Shown: piece by piece, positions 19,347 to 28,819 of the stretch
How the letters are laid out: every line of letters starts with the position of its first letter
Position numbering within the stretch: the first letter of the stretch is position 1
Assembly: GCF_013155275.1 (NCBI RefSeq)
Contig: NZ_JABJXS010000008.1
Coordinates: forward strand, 113,185-177,184
DNA length: 64,000 nucleotides
DNA from: Brenneria sp. hezel4-2-4
Lineage (GTDB): Bacteria; Pseudomonadota; Gammaproteobacteria; Enterobacterales; Enterobacteriaceae
Direction of reading: 5' to 3'
Notes under the pieces: model-generated
Seen by the model: the letters and a program-made list of their open reading frames with translations, nothing else
Databases searched by the model: none
Told to the model about the DNA's origin: nothing
Translations under genes and position numbers: made by a program

Positions 19347-20395
19347 GCGGGTTCTCCCGGCGTGGTCAGATATTTTTCCAGCGCGTCGAGCACGCGCTCC
19401 GGTTGGATGTCAATCAGGCTTTGATGATATCCCTGCTCGGCATCGCCTTTGCGCACCCGGTGATAACCGGTAATCAGGCGAATGACCTCCGCCTGATGCG
19501 ACAACGGCGGGGTGAAGTCCGGGCTGCTGGGGCCATAAAGCGCGATGAGCGGACGGTTGAGGGCGGCGGCAATGTGCATTAATCCTGAGTCATTGCTCAC
19601 TACCGCGTGGCAGGCGGCGATCAGCACTACCGCCTGTTCCAAAGCGGTTTTCCCGGCGAGGTTGGCGCAGTGTTGCTGCGCTTTCTCGGTTAAGGCCTGG
19701 CGGATATCCTCGCCTGCCGCTTGGTCGCTGGCCGAACCAAACAGGACGACCTGATAGCCCCGTTCAATCAACTTCTGCGCCAGCGTGGCGTAATGATAAT
19801 GCGGCCAGCGTTTAGCGGGGCCAAATTCTGCGCCGGGACAAAAACCAATCATCGGACGCGGATCGCGCAGGCCGAAAGTTTGCGTCATCTCAGCGGTTTC
19901 TTCCGCGCTAACCTGTAGCTGAGGCCACAGTAACGGCTGCGGAAGATCTTGAGCGCCATGAACGCGTTGGCGATCGTAGGCCAGCGCGACATAGCGCTGC
20001 ACCATCAACGGAAATGCCGCTTTATCCAGTACGCGGATATCATTCAGCAGCCCGTAACGCATTTCACCGCGCCAGCCGGTGCGTTGCGGGATACCGGCGA
20101 AGAAAGGCACCAGCGCGGATTTAAACGAGTTAGGCAACACGTAAGCGCGGTCGTATTGGGCGGCCCGCAGGGAAATCCCCAAACGGCGACGCTCCCCCAG
20201 CGCCAGCGCGCCGTGGCCGAGCGGCATCGCCAGCGCCTGATTAACCTCGGGCATACGGGCCAGCAGAGGACGGCACCAGGCGGGGGCCATCACGCCAATG
20301 ACCGCTTGCGGATGTTCAGCCTTCAGCGCGCGATACAGGCTGTGCGACATCATCATGTCGCCTACCCAGGAAGGGCCGATGACCAGAATTTTCAT
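19343..20395 (-). CDS. waaF: LPS heptosyltransferase II
   Basis: WaaF adds heptose II to heptose I. It is a 350-residue GT9 protein with MKILVIGPSWVGDMMMSHSLY at the N-terminus, FCPGAEFGPAKRWP at the inter-domain region and SNDSGLMHIAAALNRPLIALYGPSSP in the donor site. It lies 24 bp downstream of hldD and overlaps waaC. Confidence 0.97.
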   Translation of the reverse strand: MKILVIGPSWVGDMMMSHSLYRALKAEHPQAVIGVMAPAWCRPLLARMPEVNQALAMPLGHGALALGERRRLGISLRAAQYDRAYVLPNSFKSALVPFFAGIPQRTGWRGEMRYGLLNDIRVLDKAAFPLMVQRYVALAYDRQRVHGAQDLPQPLLWPQLQVSAEETAEMTQTFGLRDPRPMIGFCPGAEFGPAKRWPHYHYATLAQKLIERGYQVVLFGSASDQAAGEDIRQALTEKAQQHCANLAGKTALEQAVVLIAACHAVVSNDSGLMHIAAALNRPLIALYGPSSPDFTPPLSHQAEVIRLITGYHRVRKGDAEQGYHQSLIDIQPERVLDALEKYLTTPGEPA

Positions 20396-20419
20396 ACCGT
20401 TTGTCCGTTCCTTATCCGA

Positions 20420-21352
20420 TTAAACGGTACGGTTTAGCCAGGCCATGTATTCGGCAACGCCTTCGGCGACGGTTTTAAACGGTTTATCGTAACCGGCGGC
20501 GCGCAGGTTGGTCAGATCGGCCTGGGTGTACGCCTGATAACGGCCTTTCAGCTTGGCCGGGAATTCAATGTATTCCACGCTGCCTTTTTTATGGAATGCC
20601 AGCGTGGCGTCAGCGACAGCCTGGAAAGATTCCGCCCGGCCGGTGCCGCAGTTGAAAATGCCGGAAACCCCTTTTTGCCAGAACCACAGGTTGACGTCGG
20701 CGACATCGCCGACGTAGATAAAGTCCCGCTTAAAGTTTTCGCTGCCGGCGAACAGTTTCGGGTTTTCACCCTGATTGATCTGGTTGTTCAGATGGAAGGC
20801 GACGCTGGCCATGCTGCCTTTGTGCCCCTCGCGCGGGCCGTAGACATTGAAGTAGCGGAAGCCGCAGATTTGCGACTCGGCGTGCGGCAGAATTTCGCGC
20901 ACGTACTGATCGAACAGGAACTTGGAGTAGCCATAGACGTTCAGCGGTTGCTCATATTGGCGATCTTCAATGAAGTTATCGTTGCGGCCGCCATAGGTTG
21001 CGGCAGACGAGGCGTACAGGAACGGGATGTTGCGATCGAGGCAATATTGCAACACATCTTTGGAGTATTGATAGTTGTTATCCATCATGTACTTGCCGTC
21101 CCACTCGGTGGTCGACGAGCAGGCGCCTTCGTGGAAGACGGCATCGATATCACCCAGATCGTCGCCAGCGATGATGCTGGCGATGAAATCTTCTTTATCC
21201 AGGTAGTCTGTGATATCCAGATCCACCAGATTGACGAATTTCGTCCCGTCTTTCAGGTTATCGACGACCAGAATATCCCGATAACCCATATCATTGAGAG
21301 ATTTTACAATATTGCTGCCGATGAAGCCGGCGCCGCCAGTAACGATAATCAT
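20420..21352 (-). CDS. hldD: ADP-L-glycero-D-manno-heptose 6-epimerase
   Basis: HldD (RfaD) epimerises ADP-D-glycero-D-manno-heptose to the L form used by WaaC, F and Q. It has an N-terminal NADP-binding Rossmann loop [16 protein letters not shown], the short-chain dehydrogenase-type YxxxK pair in YGYSKFLFD and the substrate region [15 protein letters not shown]. The start at 21352 gives 310 residues as in E. coli; a 15-codon extension upstream lacks support. AAGGG ribosome site. It is first in the hldD-waaFC-waaL operon, divergent from kbl. Confidence 0.97.
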   Translation of the reverse strand: MIIVTGGAGFIGSNIVKSLNDMGYRDILVVDNLKDGTKFVNLVDLDITDYLDKEDFIASIIAGDDLGDIDAVFHEGACSSTTEWDGKYMMDNNYQYSKDVLQYCLDRNIPFLYASSAATYGGRNDNFIEDRQYEQPLNVYGYSKFLFDQYVREILPHAESQICGFRYFNVYGPREGHKGSMASVAFHLNNQINQGENPKLFAGSENFKRDFIYVGDVADVNLWFWQKGVSGIFNCGTGRAESFQAVADATLAFHKKGSVEYIEFPAKLKGRYQAYTQADLTNLRAAGYDKPFKTVAEGVAEYMAWLNRTV

Positions 21353-21572
21353 GGGGTCTACCCTTATTAATCTTGCCGGTGAAGCACCACGCCTCACGCT
21401 GTCTATAAGCGCTATAATAGCATTACATTTTACGGCAAGCAGCCTGAGGTTTTTTTAGCGCCGTTTCCTGCATTCGTTCTCGCGCCGGACGAAGATAAAT
21501 ACCGCGTGACGCAGATTGCATTTTCAGATTCTTTCTCCCTCATTCACGTCCACTTCCGCTAGTTTATTAATC

Positions 21573-21699
21573 TATACCCGTCATACTTCAAGTTGCATGT
21601 GCGTTGGCCGCGCTCAGTCACCCGAATCACTTACCTGAGTAAGCTCATCGGGATTCCTTCACTTGCCGCCTTCCTGCAACTCGAATTATTTAGGGTATA
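21573..21699. repeat. ERIC element (127 bp)
   Basis: Exactly 127 bp bounded by TATACCC (21573) and GGGTATA (21699), with the imperfectly palindromic layout and the central TTACCTGAGTAAGCTC block of enterobacterial repetitive intergenic consensus elements. It ends 31 bp upstream of the kbl start, so it lies in the kbl-tdh 5' region. It keeps an open frame through its whole length, which falsely extends kbl by 46 codons. The remaining hldD-kbl gap (21353-21572) has no gene. Confidence 0.88.
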
Positions 21700-21730
21700 C
21701 ATGGCATCCTTTTTACCGGAGAGATCGCTT

Positions 21731-22927
21731 ATGCCCGCCGCTTTTTATCAGCAACTCGCCACACAGATTATGGCTGCCCGCACCGAGGGCTTATTCAAAC
21801 AAGAGCGCATCATTACCTCTCCGCAGCAGGCTGAAATTGATGTCGCCGACAGCGGTAAGCTGCTCAATTTTTGCGCCAACAACTACCTTGGGCTGGCAAA
21901 TCACCCGGAGCTGATCGCTGCCGCGAAACAGGGACTGGAGAGCCACGGTTTTGGTATGGCGTCGGTGCGTTTTATTTGTGGCACGCAGGATATTCATCAG
22001 CAGCTGGAGCAAAAGCTGGCTGACTTTCTGGGAACGGATGATGCGATTCTTTATTCCTCTTGTTTTGATGCCAACGGCGGTCTGTTTGAAACGCTGGTGG
22101 GTCCGGAAGACGCCATTGTTTCCGATGCGTTGAATCATGCTTCGATCATCGACGGTATCCGTCTTTCCAAAGCCCGACGTTATCGTTACGCCAACAACGA
22201 TATGAGTCAGTTGGAAGCTCAGCTTCAGCGGGCAAGGGCGGAAGGCGCACGCCATATCATGATCGCTACCGATGGCGTTTTTTCGATGGATGGCGTTATC
22301 GCCAATCTGTCGGGGATCTGCGATCTGGCCGATCGCTACGATGCGTTGGTCATGGTGGATGATTCGCATGCGGTCGGTTTTGTCGGGGCGCAGGGGAGGG
22401 GAACGCACGAATATTGCGGCGTGATGGATCGTGTCGACATCATCACCGGGACATTGGGCAAAGCGCTGGGCGGCGCCTCTGGCGGCTATACCGCCGGGCG
22501 TCGTGAGGTTATCGAGTGGCTGAGGCAACGCTCGCGCCCTTATCTGTTTTCCAACTCGCTGGCGCCGGCGATGGCGGCGGCGTCGCTCAAAGTGCTGGAC
22601 CTGCTGGCGGATGGCAATGAACGACGCCAGCGGCTGTGGGCGAACGCCAGTCTGTTTCGCGCGCAGATGAAGGCGGCGGGATTCACCCTTGCGGGGGCCG
22701 ATCATGCCATTATTCCGGTTATGCTGGGGGAGGCCCGGTTAGCGCAGGACTTTGCCGCGGCGCTGCAACGCGAAGGTATTTACGTCACCGGATTCTTTTA
22801 TCCCGTCGTCCCCAGCGGCCAGGCCCGCATTCGTACCCAAATGTCCGCGGCCCACACGCTGTCGCAGGTTCAGCGGGCGGTTGACGCCTTTATCCGGGTA
22901 GGCAAACGCCTGGGCGTGATTGACTGA
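21731..22927 (+). CDS. kbl: 2-amino-3-ketobutyrate coenzyme A ligase (glycine C-acetyltransferase)
   Basis: Kbl, PLP-dependent, splits 2-amino-3-ketobutyrate with CoA into glycine and acetyl-CoA, the second step of threonine degradation. Visible landmarks are the glycine-rich [30 protein letters not shown] and the PLP-lysine motif [15 protein letters not shown]. The start at 21731 (ribosome site GGAGAG) gives 398 residues as in E. coli. It is followed by tdh with an 11-bp gap. Confidence 0.97.
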   Translation: MPAAFYQQLATQIMAARTEGLFKQERIITSPQQAEIDVADSGKLLNFCANNYLGLANHPELIAAAKQGLESHGFGMASVRFICGTQDIHQQLEQKLADFLGTDDAILYSSCFDANGGLFETLVGPEDAIVSDALNHASIIDGIRLSKARRYRYANNDMSQLEAQLQRARAEGARHIMIATDGVFSMDGVIANLSGICDLADRYDALVMVDDSHAVGFVGAQGRGTHEYCGVMDRVDIITGTLGKALGGASGGYTAGRREVIEWLRQRSRPYLFSNSLAPAMAAASLKVLDLLADGNERRQRLWANASLFRAQMKAAGFTLAGADHAIIPVMLGEARLAQDFAAALQREGIYVTGFFYPVVPSGQARIRTQMSAAHTLSQVQRAVDAFIRVGKRLGVID

Positions 22928-22937
22928 GATCACGACG

Positions 22938-23966
22938 ATGAAAGCATTGGCGAAATTGCGCCCCGAGGCCGGTATCTGGATGATGGATGCGCCCAAGCCG
23001 GAACTGGGGCATAACGACATTATGATTAGCATTCGTAAAAGCGCCATCTGTGGTACGGATGTGCACATTTATAACTGGGATGAGTGGTCACAGAAGACCA
23101 TCCCGGTGCCGATGGTGGTCGGACATGAGTATGTCGGCGATATCGTGGCCATCGGTCAGGAAGTGAGCGGTTTCAACATCGGCGACAGGGTATCCGGCGA
23201 AGGGCATATCACCTGCGGATATTGCCGCAACTGCCGCGCGGGACGCCGGCATTTGTGTCGCAATACCCTTGGCGTGGGAGTAAACCGTCCCGGAGCGTTC
23301 GCCGAGTATCTGGTTATCCCCGCCGAAAACGCATTCCGTATTCCTGACAATATTTCCGATGAGCTGGCGGCGATTTTCGATCCCTTGGGCAATGCGGTGC
23401 ATACCGCGCTGTCGTTTGATTTGGTCGGCGAGGATGTATTGATTACCGGCGCGGGGCCGATCGGTGTGATGGCCGCGGCAGTGTGTCGCCACGTGGGCGC
23501 CCGGCATGTGGTGATTACCGATGTGAACGATTATCGACTGGATCTCGCCCGTAAAATGGGGGTATCGAGGGCGGTAAATGTGGCGCATGAAAATCTTTCA
23601 GACGTCATGCTGGCGCTGGGAATGACCGAAGGGTTTGATGTCGGGCTGGAAATGTCCGGCGCGCCGCCTGCGTTTCGCGCCATGCTGAAAGCCATGAATC
23701 ACGGCGGCCGCATCGCCATGCTCGGTATTCCCCCGGAGCCGATGTCGATTGACTGGGGCGAGGTCATATTCAAGGGGCTGTTTATCAAAGGTATCTATGG
23801 TCGGGAAATGTTTGAAACCTGGTACAAGATGTCCGCCCTGCTCCAGTCCGGTCTGGATTTATCCCCCATTATTACGCATCGTTTTCCGATTGATGATTTT
23901 CAAAAGGGATTTGATGTCATGCGTTCCGGGCAGTCGGGGAAAGTTATTCTCAGTTGGAAGGGATAA
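22938..23966 (+). CDS. tdh: L-threonine 3-dehydrogenase
   Basis: Tdh oxidises threonine to 2-amino-3-ketobutyrate with NAD+, supplying Kbl. It is a medium-chain zinc dehydrogenase of 342 residues. Catalytic zinc site: CGTDVHIY and VGHEYVG. Structural zinc cysteines: [18 protein letters not shown] fold: [14 protein letters not shown]. The ATG at 22938 matches the homologues' N-terminus; a TTG six codons upstream would overlap kbl and is less likely. Confidence 0.97.
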   Translation: MKALAKLRPEAGIWMMDAPKPELGHNDIMISIRKSAICGTDVHIYNWDEWSQKTIPVPMVVGHEYVGDIVAIGQEVSGFNIGDRVSGEGHITCGYCRNCRAGRRHLCRNTLGVGVNRPGAFAEYLVIPAENAFRIPDNISDELAAIFDPLGNAVHTALSFDLVGEDVLITGAGPIGVMAAAVCRHVGARHVVITDVNDYRLDLARKMGVSRAVNVAHENLSDVMLALGMTEGFDVGLEMSGAPPAFRAMLKAMNHGGRIAMLGIPPEPMSIDWGEVIFKGLFIKGIYGREMFETWYKMSALLQSGLDLSPIITHRFPIDDFQKGFDVMRSGQSGKVILSWKG

Positions 23967-23986
23967 CTTCCGGCTTGAGTGACCTG

Positions 23987-24013
23987 TTTGCGCCTCAAAT
24001 TGAGGCGCAAACA
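23987..24013. terminator. hairpin between convergent tdh and yibQ
   Basis: Perfect 13-bp inverted arms (23987-23999 and 24001-24013) around one central base in the 59-bp convergent gap. The stem is strong but has no long T-run, only an A-rich stretch downstream on the plus strand. Probably a shared terminator. Confidence 0.55.
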
Positions 24014-24025
24014 CGAAAAATAAAC

Positions 24026-24979
24026 CTAGGGTCTCACATCCGATTCGGCGGGCGCTACCCAGGTTTGCCAACGACGTTTTACAAATGTGATGGCGGCGCT
24101 ATCGCGAATGCTGCTATCGACCAGTTTGAACATCACATCGTTTTTCACGGGTTCAGGCGGGCGTTTCACCAGGCATTGTTTGATGCCCCGGAATGGATTA
24201 CGCGGTTTAACCGGTTTCGGCGTCTCTGGCGCGGGTGACGGTTCGTAATGCCAGGTCGGTTCATTCAGCAACTGGCTTGGACGCACCAGTACGATATCCG
24301 CATCCAACGCGGGCAGCATTTGCTGCAACACTTTGATGGTCGACGGATGGGGATGCCCAATGGCGATGGCGGAGCCGCTGCGCCGTGCAATCTGCACTGC
24401 GCGGTTAAACTGGCGGCGGATGTCGGCTTCGTTCTGGCTATCATCCAGAAAAACCTTTCGTTTAATCACTTTTACGCCGGTTCCTGCGGCGGCCTGAGTG
24501 GCTTTGCTGCTGCCGATCGTCATACTGTCGAGAAAATAGAGCTGATAGGCGCTCAGGGCCTGCATCACTTTTTGCATACCGGGGAGATCGGCGGTCATCG
24601 CGCTGCCCATGTGGTTATTCAGGCCGACGGCATAAGGCACATTATTGACCGACTGACGGATAATGCGCTGGATCTCTTCGCCGCTCATGTCCGGGCGCAG
24701 CGTGTCGCGCTCCAGCGGCTGTTTGCTCATCGGCGCCATCGGCAGATGGATCAGGACTTCCCGTCCCTGATTATGCGCTTTGGTCGCCATTTCTCTGGCG
24801 TAAGGCGCATTGGGAAGCACCGCCACCGAAATGGCCGCGGGCAGGTTTAAAACCTGATTTTCGTTATGCGGACGGTAGCCGAAGTCATCAATCACAATGG
24901 AAAGCTTACCGGCCATACCGGATTGGGAGAGCACCAATAGACTGAAAAAAAATAAGATTTTTGATTTTAAATGATACAA
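24026..24979 (-). CDS. yibQ: divergent polysaccharide deacetylase family protein, YibQ
   Basis: A secreted protein of the divergent polysaccharide deacetylase family; substrate not established. The hydrophobic signal segment (ILFFFSLLVLSQSGMA) is followed by KLSIVIDDFGYR with the metal-binding Asp pair, NNHMGS and AIGHPHPST. The C-terminal Pro-rich linker (SPAPETPKPVKP) leads to a short conserved tail. It follows envC as in E. coli. No ATG suits the N-terminus; I chose the TTG at 24979 (317 residues, GGAAGA upstream). The TTG at 24997 overlaps envC and is the alternative. Confidence 0.88.
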   Translation of the reverse strand: MYHLKSKILFFFSLLVLSQSGMAGKLSIVIDDFGYRPHNENQVLNLPAAISVAVLPNAPYAREMATKAHNQGREVLIHLPMAPMSKQPLERDTLRPDMSGEEIQRIIRQSVNNVPYAVGLNNHMGSAMTADLPGMQKVMQALSAYQLYFLDSMTIGSSKATQAAAGTGVKVIKRKVFLDDSQNEADIRRQFNRAVQIARRSGSAIAIGHPHPSTIKVLQQMLPALDADIVLVRPSQLLNEPTWHYEPSPAPETPKPVKPRNPFRGIKQCLVKRPPEPVKNDVMFKLVDSSIRDSAAITFVKRRWQTWVAPAESDVRP

Positions 24980-24981
24980 GA

Positions 24982-26283
24982 CTATCTTCCCAACCAAGGT
25001 TGTGGGTTTACCGCCTGACCCTGGCGACGAATTTCAAAATAGAGCGCAGGCTGGCTTTGTCCGCCGCTGGTGCCGACCAGCGCGATAGGCTGGCCTGCTT
25101 TAACCTGTGCCCCGACGGAAACCAACGCGCTTTGGTTATAGCCATAAAGACTCATGTCGCCCTTGCCGTGCTGGACGACCACAACCAGACCATAGCCTTG
25201 CAGCCAGTCGGCCATCAGCACGTTGCCATCGGCGATGGCCTTGACTTCGGTTCCTTCCGGCGCGGCGATGACCAGCCCTTTCCAGCGTAGCTCGCCTTGC
25301 AGCGGTTCACCAAAACGATGCTCAATATTCCCCCGAACCGGCCAGAAGGCCTGTGCGGCCGGTCGGCCGAGGCCGCCGGTGCGCGCCATGAGCGAGCGCT
25401 CGTTTTCTGTTGGTTTGTAGCTGCCGCCGCTGCGTTTGGCCTGTTCTTCTTTGGCGCGGACTTTGGCCGCCTCACGGGCTTCCCGCTCGGCCCTTGCTTT
25501 GGCTTCGCGCTCAGCGCGGGCGATTTGATCGCGCAGGCGCGTTTCATTCTGACGTAATTCGGTGAGCTGTTGCCGATCTTTTTCCAGCGAGCTTTCCAGC
25601 GTCGATAGGGTTTTTTGCCGCTCTGTCTGCGCCTGCTCCAGCGTTTTCTGCTGTTGCTGCTGGTCGCTCAACAACGTTTTCTGCTGCGTCTGTTTTTGCT
25701 CAAGCAGTTGTCTCTGGCTGGCCAACTCGGTTCGCGTTTGTTGCAACTCATTGATGGATTTCTGCCGTGCTTCGTTCAGGTAGCCAAAATAAGCCAGGAT
25801 ACGTTCACTGCGCTGGCTCTCTTCGCCGCTCAGAATCAACTGCAAAGCGCTGTGCTGACCCTGTCTGAATGCGGCATCAAGCTGGCGGGAAAGAATTTCT
25901 TGCTGTGTGTCTTGCTGTGATTGTAATTTGGCGATGGATGCGCCAAGCGCGTTCAGCTCTTTATTCAGCGTGGACAGCGTATTGCGCGTTTCATGCAGTT
26001 GACGGCTTGATTGCGCGATAGACTGCTCCTGCTTTTTCAACTGCTGGACTAACGCGCCGCGCTGTTGCTGTTGCAGTCGAACGCTTTTTTCCTTGGCGGC
26101 GATATCCTGTTGCAGGGCTTTGAGCTGTTGCTGATTATCCGCCGCCTGGCTGAAACCGGACAGCAGCAAGGCGCCGACGCAAAACGCGCTGGCGCACCGG
26201 GCGAACAGCTTGTGTAACGCCCGGGATTGAATTTTGGCGCGACATACTGCTCTCAACTGTACAGATAACGCTTTTTTACTCAT
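24982..26283 (-). CDS. envC: murein hydrolase activator EnvC
   Basis: Periplasmic activator of the septal amidases AmiA/AmiB, recruited by FtsEX. It has a signal sequence (CASAFCVGALLLSGFSQAA) and a long Gln-rich coiled coil (about residues 50-290). A C-terminal LytM domain (FWPVRGNIEHRFGE to NPQPWLGR) lacks the usual HxxxD and HxH zinc ligands, which marks it as a regulator rather than a peptidase. It has 433 residues, slightly longer than E. coli. The upstream gene gpmI is deleted except for its last codons, and no good ribosome site precedes the ATG, so expression may depend on a new promoter. Confidence 0.95.
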   Translation of the reverse strand: MSKKALSVQLRAVCRAKIQSRALHKLFARCASAFCVGALLLSGFSQAADNQQQLKALQQDIAAKEKSVRLQQQQRGALVQQLKKQEQSIAQSSRQLHETRNTLSTLNKELNALGASIAKLQSQQDTQQEILSRQLDAAFRQGQHSALQLILSGEESQRSERILAYFGYLNEARQKSINELQQTRTELASQRQLLEQKQTQQKTLLSDQQQQQKTLEQAQTERQKTLSTLESSLEKDRQQLTELRQNETRLRDQIARAEREAKARAEREAREAAKVRAKEEQAKRSGGSYKPTENERSLMARTGGLGRPAAQAFWPVRGNIEHRFGEPLQGELRWKGLVIAAPEGTEVKAIADGNVLMADWLQGYGLVVVVQHGKGDMSLYGYNQSALVSVGAQVKAGQPIALVGTSGGQSQPALYFEIRRQGQAVNPQPWLGR

Positions 26284-26292
26284 AGCGAAGGA

Positions 26293-26373
26293 TTATTCCA
26301 CGATGAACAGCGGCTTACCAGTCGTCTCTTTCTGGATTTCTATTTCCATTCGTGACAAGGATGACACGGAATC
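26293..26373 (-). pseudogene. gpmI: 3' remnant of gpmI (cofactor-independent phosphoglycerate mutase)
   Basis: The minus strand from 26373 reads a short frame ending ME-I-E-I-Q-K-E-T-TGKPLFIVE-stop, with TAA at 26295-26293. This matches the C-terminus of GpmI/GpmM (MEIPQEMTGKPLFIVE) over about 25 residues, and the stop is 10 bp before envC, where gpmI ends in E. coli. A stop codon closes the frame just upstream, and nothing else of the roughly 515-codon gene remains before yibN. The rest of the gap (26374-26579) shows no gene. Interpreted as a large deletion of gpmI. Confidence 0.8.
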
Positions 26374-26579
26374 CGCAGCAGGGATGCATCAATAATAGAT
26401 AAATGGGAACGTATGCGCATAGAATGGTTGAATTACACAATCTGTGAGGTGATTTTTACCTATCGCGCCGCAGATTCAGTACGCTATGTTGGCTTACTGG
26501 CTGTAATTGCCGTATCGCGCAGGTATACTCAGGAACCTTATATTTTATCGCTTAACTGATTCGGGAGTCGTTATACCCC

Positions 26580-27011
26580 ATGCAAGAGATTATGCCATTC
26601 ATTAGCAAGCACCCTATATTGAGTTTGGCCTGGGTTGCCCTGTTGGTCGCCGTCATTGTGCTTACTGTGAAGAGTAAACTTTCTAAAGTGAAGGAAGTGG
26701 TTCGCGGTGAAGCGATCCAATTGATCAACAAAGAAGACGCCGTGATAGTCGATATTCGCAATCGTGACGACTATCGTCGCGGCCACATCGCCAATGCGTT
26801 TAACCTGTTACCCAATGATATTAAAAACGGCAGCGTAGGCGAGTTGGAAAAACATAAAGCGCAACCGGTGATTGTGGTGTGCGCCAACGGCATTTCTTCG
26901 CGCGAAGCGGCGGATAACCTGCTCAAAGCAGGATTTGAACGCGTATTGGTGTTGAAAGACGGCCTTGCCGGCTGGAGCGGTGAAAATCTGCCCCTGGTCC
27001 GCGGCAAATAA
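26580..27011 (+). CDS. yibN: membrane-anchored rhodanese-like protein YibN
   Basis: A 143-residue protein with one N-terminal membrane helix (about residues 12-30, [17 protein letters not shown]) and a cytoplasmic rhodanese domain. The active-site loop is CANGISS with Cys101; [14 protein letters not shown] is the conserved rhodanese entry motif. It may carry persulfide sulfur; the physiological acceptor is unclear. In E. coli it is flanked by gpmI and grxC; here both neighbours are missing, and secB follows after 132 bp. Confidence 0.93.
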   Translation: MQEIMPFISKHPILSLAWVALLVAVIVLTVKSKLSKVKEVVRGEAIQLINKEDAVIVDIRNRDDYRRGHIANAFNLLPNDIKNGSVGELEKHKAQPVIVVCANGISSREAADNLLKAGFERVLVLKDGLAGWSGENLPLVRGK

Positions 27012-27143
27012 CGGTTCGCCGCAAATAATTCTTGCAAGACGGCGCAACGGGCTGTCCGCAACGCTAAAATGACTAATGTGCTGGCGTCCACCTTCTCTGA
27101 CGATGGAAGGCGTCAAAAAAACCAACAAAAGGTATTATTCAAC

Positions 27144-27614
27144 ATGTCTGAACAAAACAACGCCGAAATGTCTTTCCAAATCCAGCGTATCTATACCAAG
27201 GATATCTCCTTTGAAGCGCCGAACGCCCCTCAGGTATTCCAGCAGGAATGGCAGCCTGAAGTGAAGTTGGATCTGGACACGGCATCAAGCCAACTGGCGG
27301 AAGATATTTATGAAGTGGTGCTGCGCGTTACCGTCACGGCTTCGCTGGGTGAAGAAACGGCATTTCTGTGCGAAGTTCAGCAAGGCGGGATTTTCACCGT
27401 TGGGGGCATTGAAGGCACTCAACTGGCGCATTGCCTGGGCGCGTATTGCCCGAACATTCTGTTCCCTTATGCCCGCGAGTGCATCACCAGCCTGGTTTCC
27501 CGCGGCACCTTCCCACAGCTGAATCTGGCGCCGGTTAACTTTGATGCGCTGTTCATGAACTATTTGCAGCAACAAACGGCAGATGAAAATGCCGCGCCGC
27601 GTCAGGATGCCTGA
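27144..27614 (+). CDS. secB: protein-export chaperone SecB
   Basis: Tetrameric cytosolic chaperone that holds precursors unfolded and passes them to SecA. It has 156 residues, with MSEQNN at the N-terminus, the acidic SecA-binding segment [16 protein letters not shown] and [16 protein letters not shown] in the core. The start at 27144 matches homologues; the frame runs 25 codons further up without conservation. Its stop overlaps the gpsA start (TGATG). Confidence 0.97.
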   Translation: MSEQNNAEMSFQIQRIYTKDISFEAPNAPQVFQQEWQPEVKLDLDTASSQLAEDIYEVVLRVTVTASLGEETAFLCEVQQGGIFTVGGIEGTQLAHCLGAYCPNILFPYARECITSLVSRGTFPQLNLAPVNFDALFMNYLQQQTADENAAPRQDA

Positions 27615-28633
27615 TGAACGCGTCTGACGCTTCAATGACCGTGATCGGTGCCGGTTCATACGGCACCGCATTGGCGATTACCCTGGCGCGTAACGGTCAT
27701 CGGGTGGTGCTCTGGGGTCATCAGCCTGAGCATATCCGTGCATTGCAGGCGGCCCGCTGCAATCAGGCGTTCCTGCCTGACGTTTCTTTTCCTGATTCGC
27801 TGCAACTGGAAACCGATCTGGCGCAGGCGCTGGCGGCCAGCCGGAATGTTCTGGTGGTGGTTCCCAGCCATGTGTTCGGCGATGTGTTGCGTCAGATTAA
27901 ACCCCATCTGCGCGCTGACGCGCGGATAGTGTGGGCGACGAAAGGGCTGGAAGCGGAAACCGGACGCTTGTTGCAGGACGTGGCCCGAGAAGCGTTGGGG
28001 GAACAAATCCCGCTTGCTGTCGTATCCGGGCCGACCTTTGCGAAAGAGTTGGCCGCCGGCCTGCCTACGGCGATTGCGCTGGCGGCGACGGATGACGCAT
28101 TTGCCGATGATCTTCAGCGTTTGCTGCATTGCGGTAAAAGTTTCCGGGTATACAGCAATCCTGATTTTATCGGCGTACAGCTGGGCGGGGCGGTTAAAAA
28201 TGTTATTGCTATCGGCGCCGGTATGTCTGACGGCATTGGCTTTGGGGCCAACGCACGTACGGCGTTGATTACCCGGGGTCTGGCGGAGATGACCCGGCTG
28301 GGTGTGGCATTGGGCGCCGATCCCACCACTTTTATGGGCATGGCCGGATTGGGCGATCTGGTGCTGACCTGTACCGATAACCAATCCCGTAATCGACGTT
28401 TCGGTATGATGCTGGGGCAGGGGATGGGAGTTCAGGAAGCGCAGGATACGATTGGTCAGGTTGTCGAAGGATATCGCAATACCAAAGAGGTATTGGCATT
28501 AGCGAAGCGTTACGGCGTTGAAATGCCGATTACCGAGCAACTTTGGCAAGTCCTGTACTGTGGAAAAGATGCCCGGGAAGCAGCGTTAAGTCTGCTGGGG
28601 CGTACACGCAAAGACGAAAGCACTCATTTATAA
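27614..28633 (+). CDS. gpsA: glycerol-3-phosphate dehydrogenase [NAD(P)+]
   Basis: GpsA reduces dihydroxyacetone phosphate to sn-glycerol-3-phosphate, the phospholipid backbone. It has 339 residues, the NAD(P) loop [28 protein letters not shown], the catalytic Lys in [12 protein letters not shown], and [15 protein letters not shown]. It is coupled to secB by a one-base stop/start overlap; cysE follows after 186 bp, a longer gap than usual because an ERIC-like repeat lies between. Confidence 0.97.
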   Translation: MNASDASMTVIGAGSYGTALAITLARNGHRVVLWGHQPEHIRALQAARCNQAFLPDVSFPDSLQLETDLAQALAASRNVLVVVPSHVFGDVLRQIKPHLRADARIVWATKGLEAETGRLLQDVAREALGEQIPLAVVSGPTFAKELAAGLPTAIALAATDDAFADDLQRLLHCGKSFRVYSNPDFIGVQLGGAVKNVIAIGAGMSDGIGFGANARTALITRGLAEMTRLGVALGADPTTFMGMAGLGDLVLTCTDNQSRNRRFGMMLGQGMGVQEAQDTIGQVVEGYRNTKEVLALAKRYGVEMPITEQLWQVLYCGKDAREAALSLLGRTRKDESTHL

Positions 28634-28709
28634 CATCCTATGACCAAGCTTGCTTAATGCCGGCGGCCTAGGGTGTTTTTTGTGTGTGAACGGCGTCGGC
28701 GACAAATTG

Positions 28710-28787
28710 TATACCCAAAGTCATGGGCGCTGCGGGCGGGCGGTGAGTGAACGAACATCCCTCGCGACTTCAAGCCGGCAGGGTATA
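28710..28787. repeat. shortened ERIC-like element
   Basis: 78 bp bounded by TATACCC (28710) and GGGTATA (28787), the same inverted termini as the full ERIC at 21573-21699, but with the middle missing. It lies between gpsA and cysE, 32 bp before the cysE start; its right end supplies a TATAAT hexamer (28784-28789). No good -35 is seen at the right distance, so promoter function is unproven. Confidence 0.6.
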
Positions 28788-28819
28788 ATTCGGTATGTGG
28801 TACTGCGGAGAGCAAGGCA

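Noticed and set aside
21593..21730. N-terminal extension of kbl by 46 codons
   Set aside because: The extension is the ERIC element read in frame; homologues start at 21731 with a good ribosome site.
21791..22705. 304-codon frame antisense to kbl
   Set aside because: Antisense shadow of a conserved enzyme gene.
27069..27143. MTNV... at the start of the frame upstream of secB as a possible grxC start remnant
   Set aside because: Only the first four residues resemble GrxC; the rest does not match, so no remnant is claimed.
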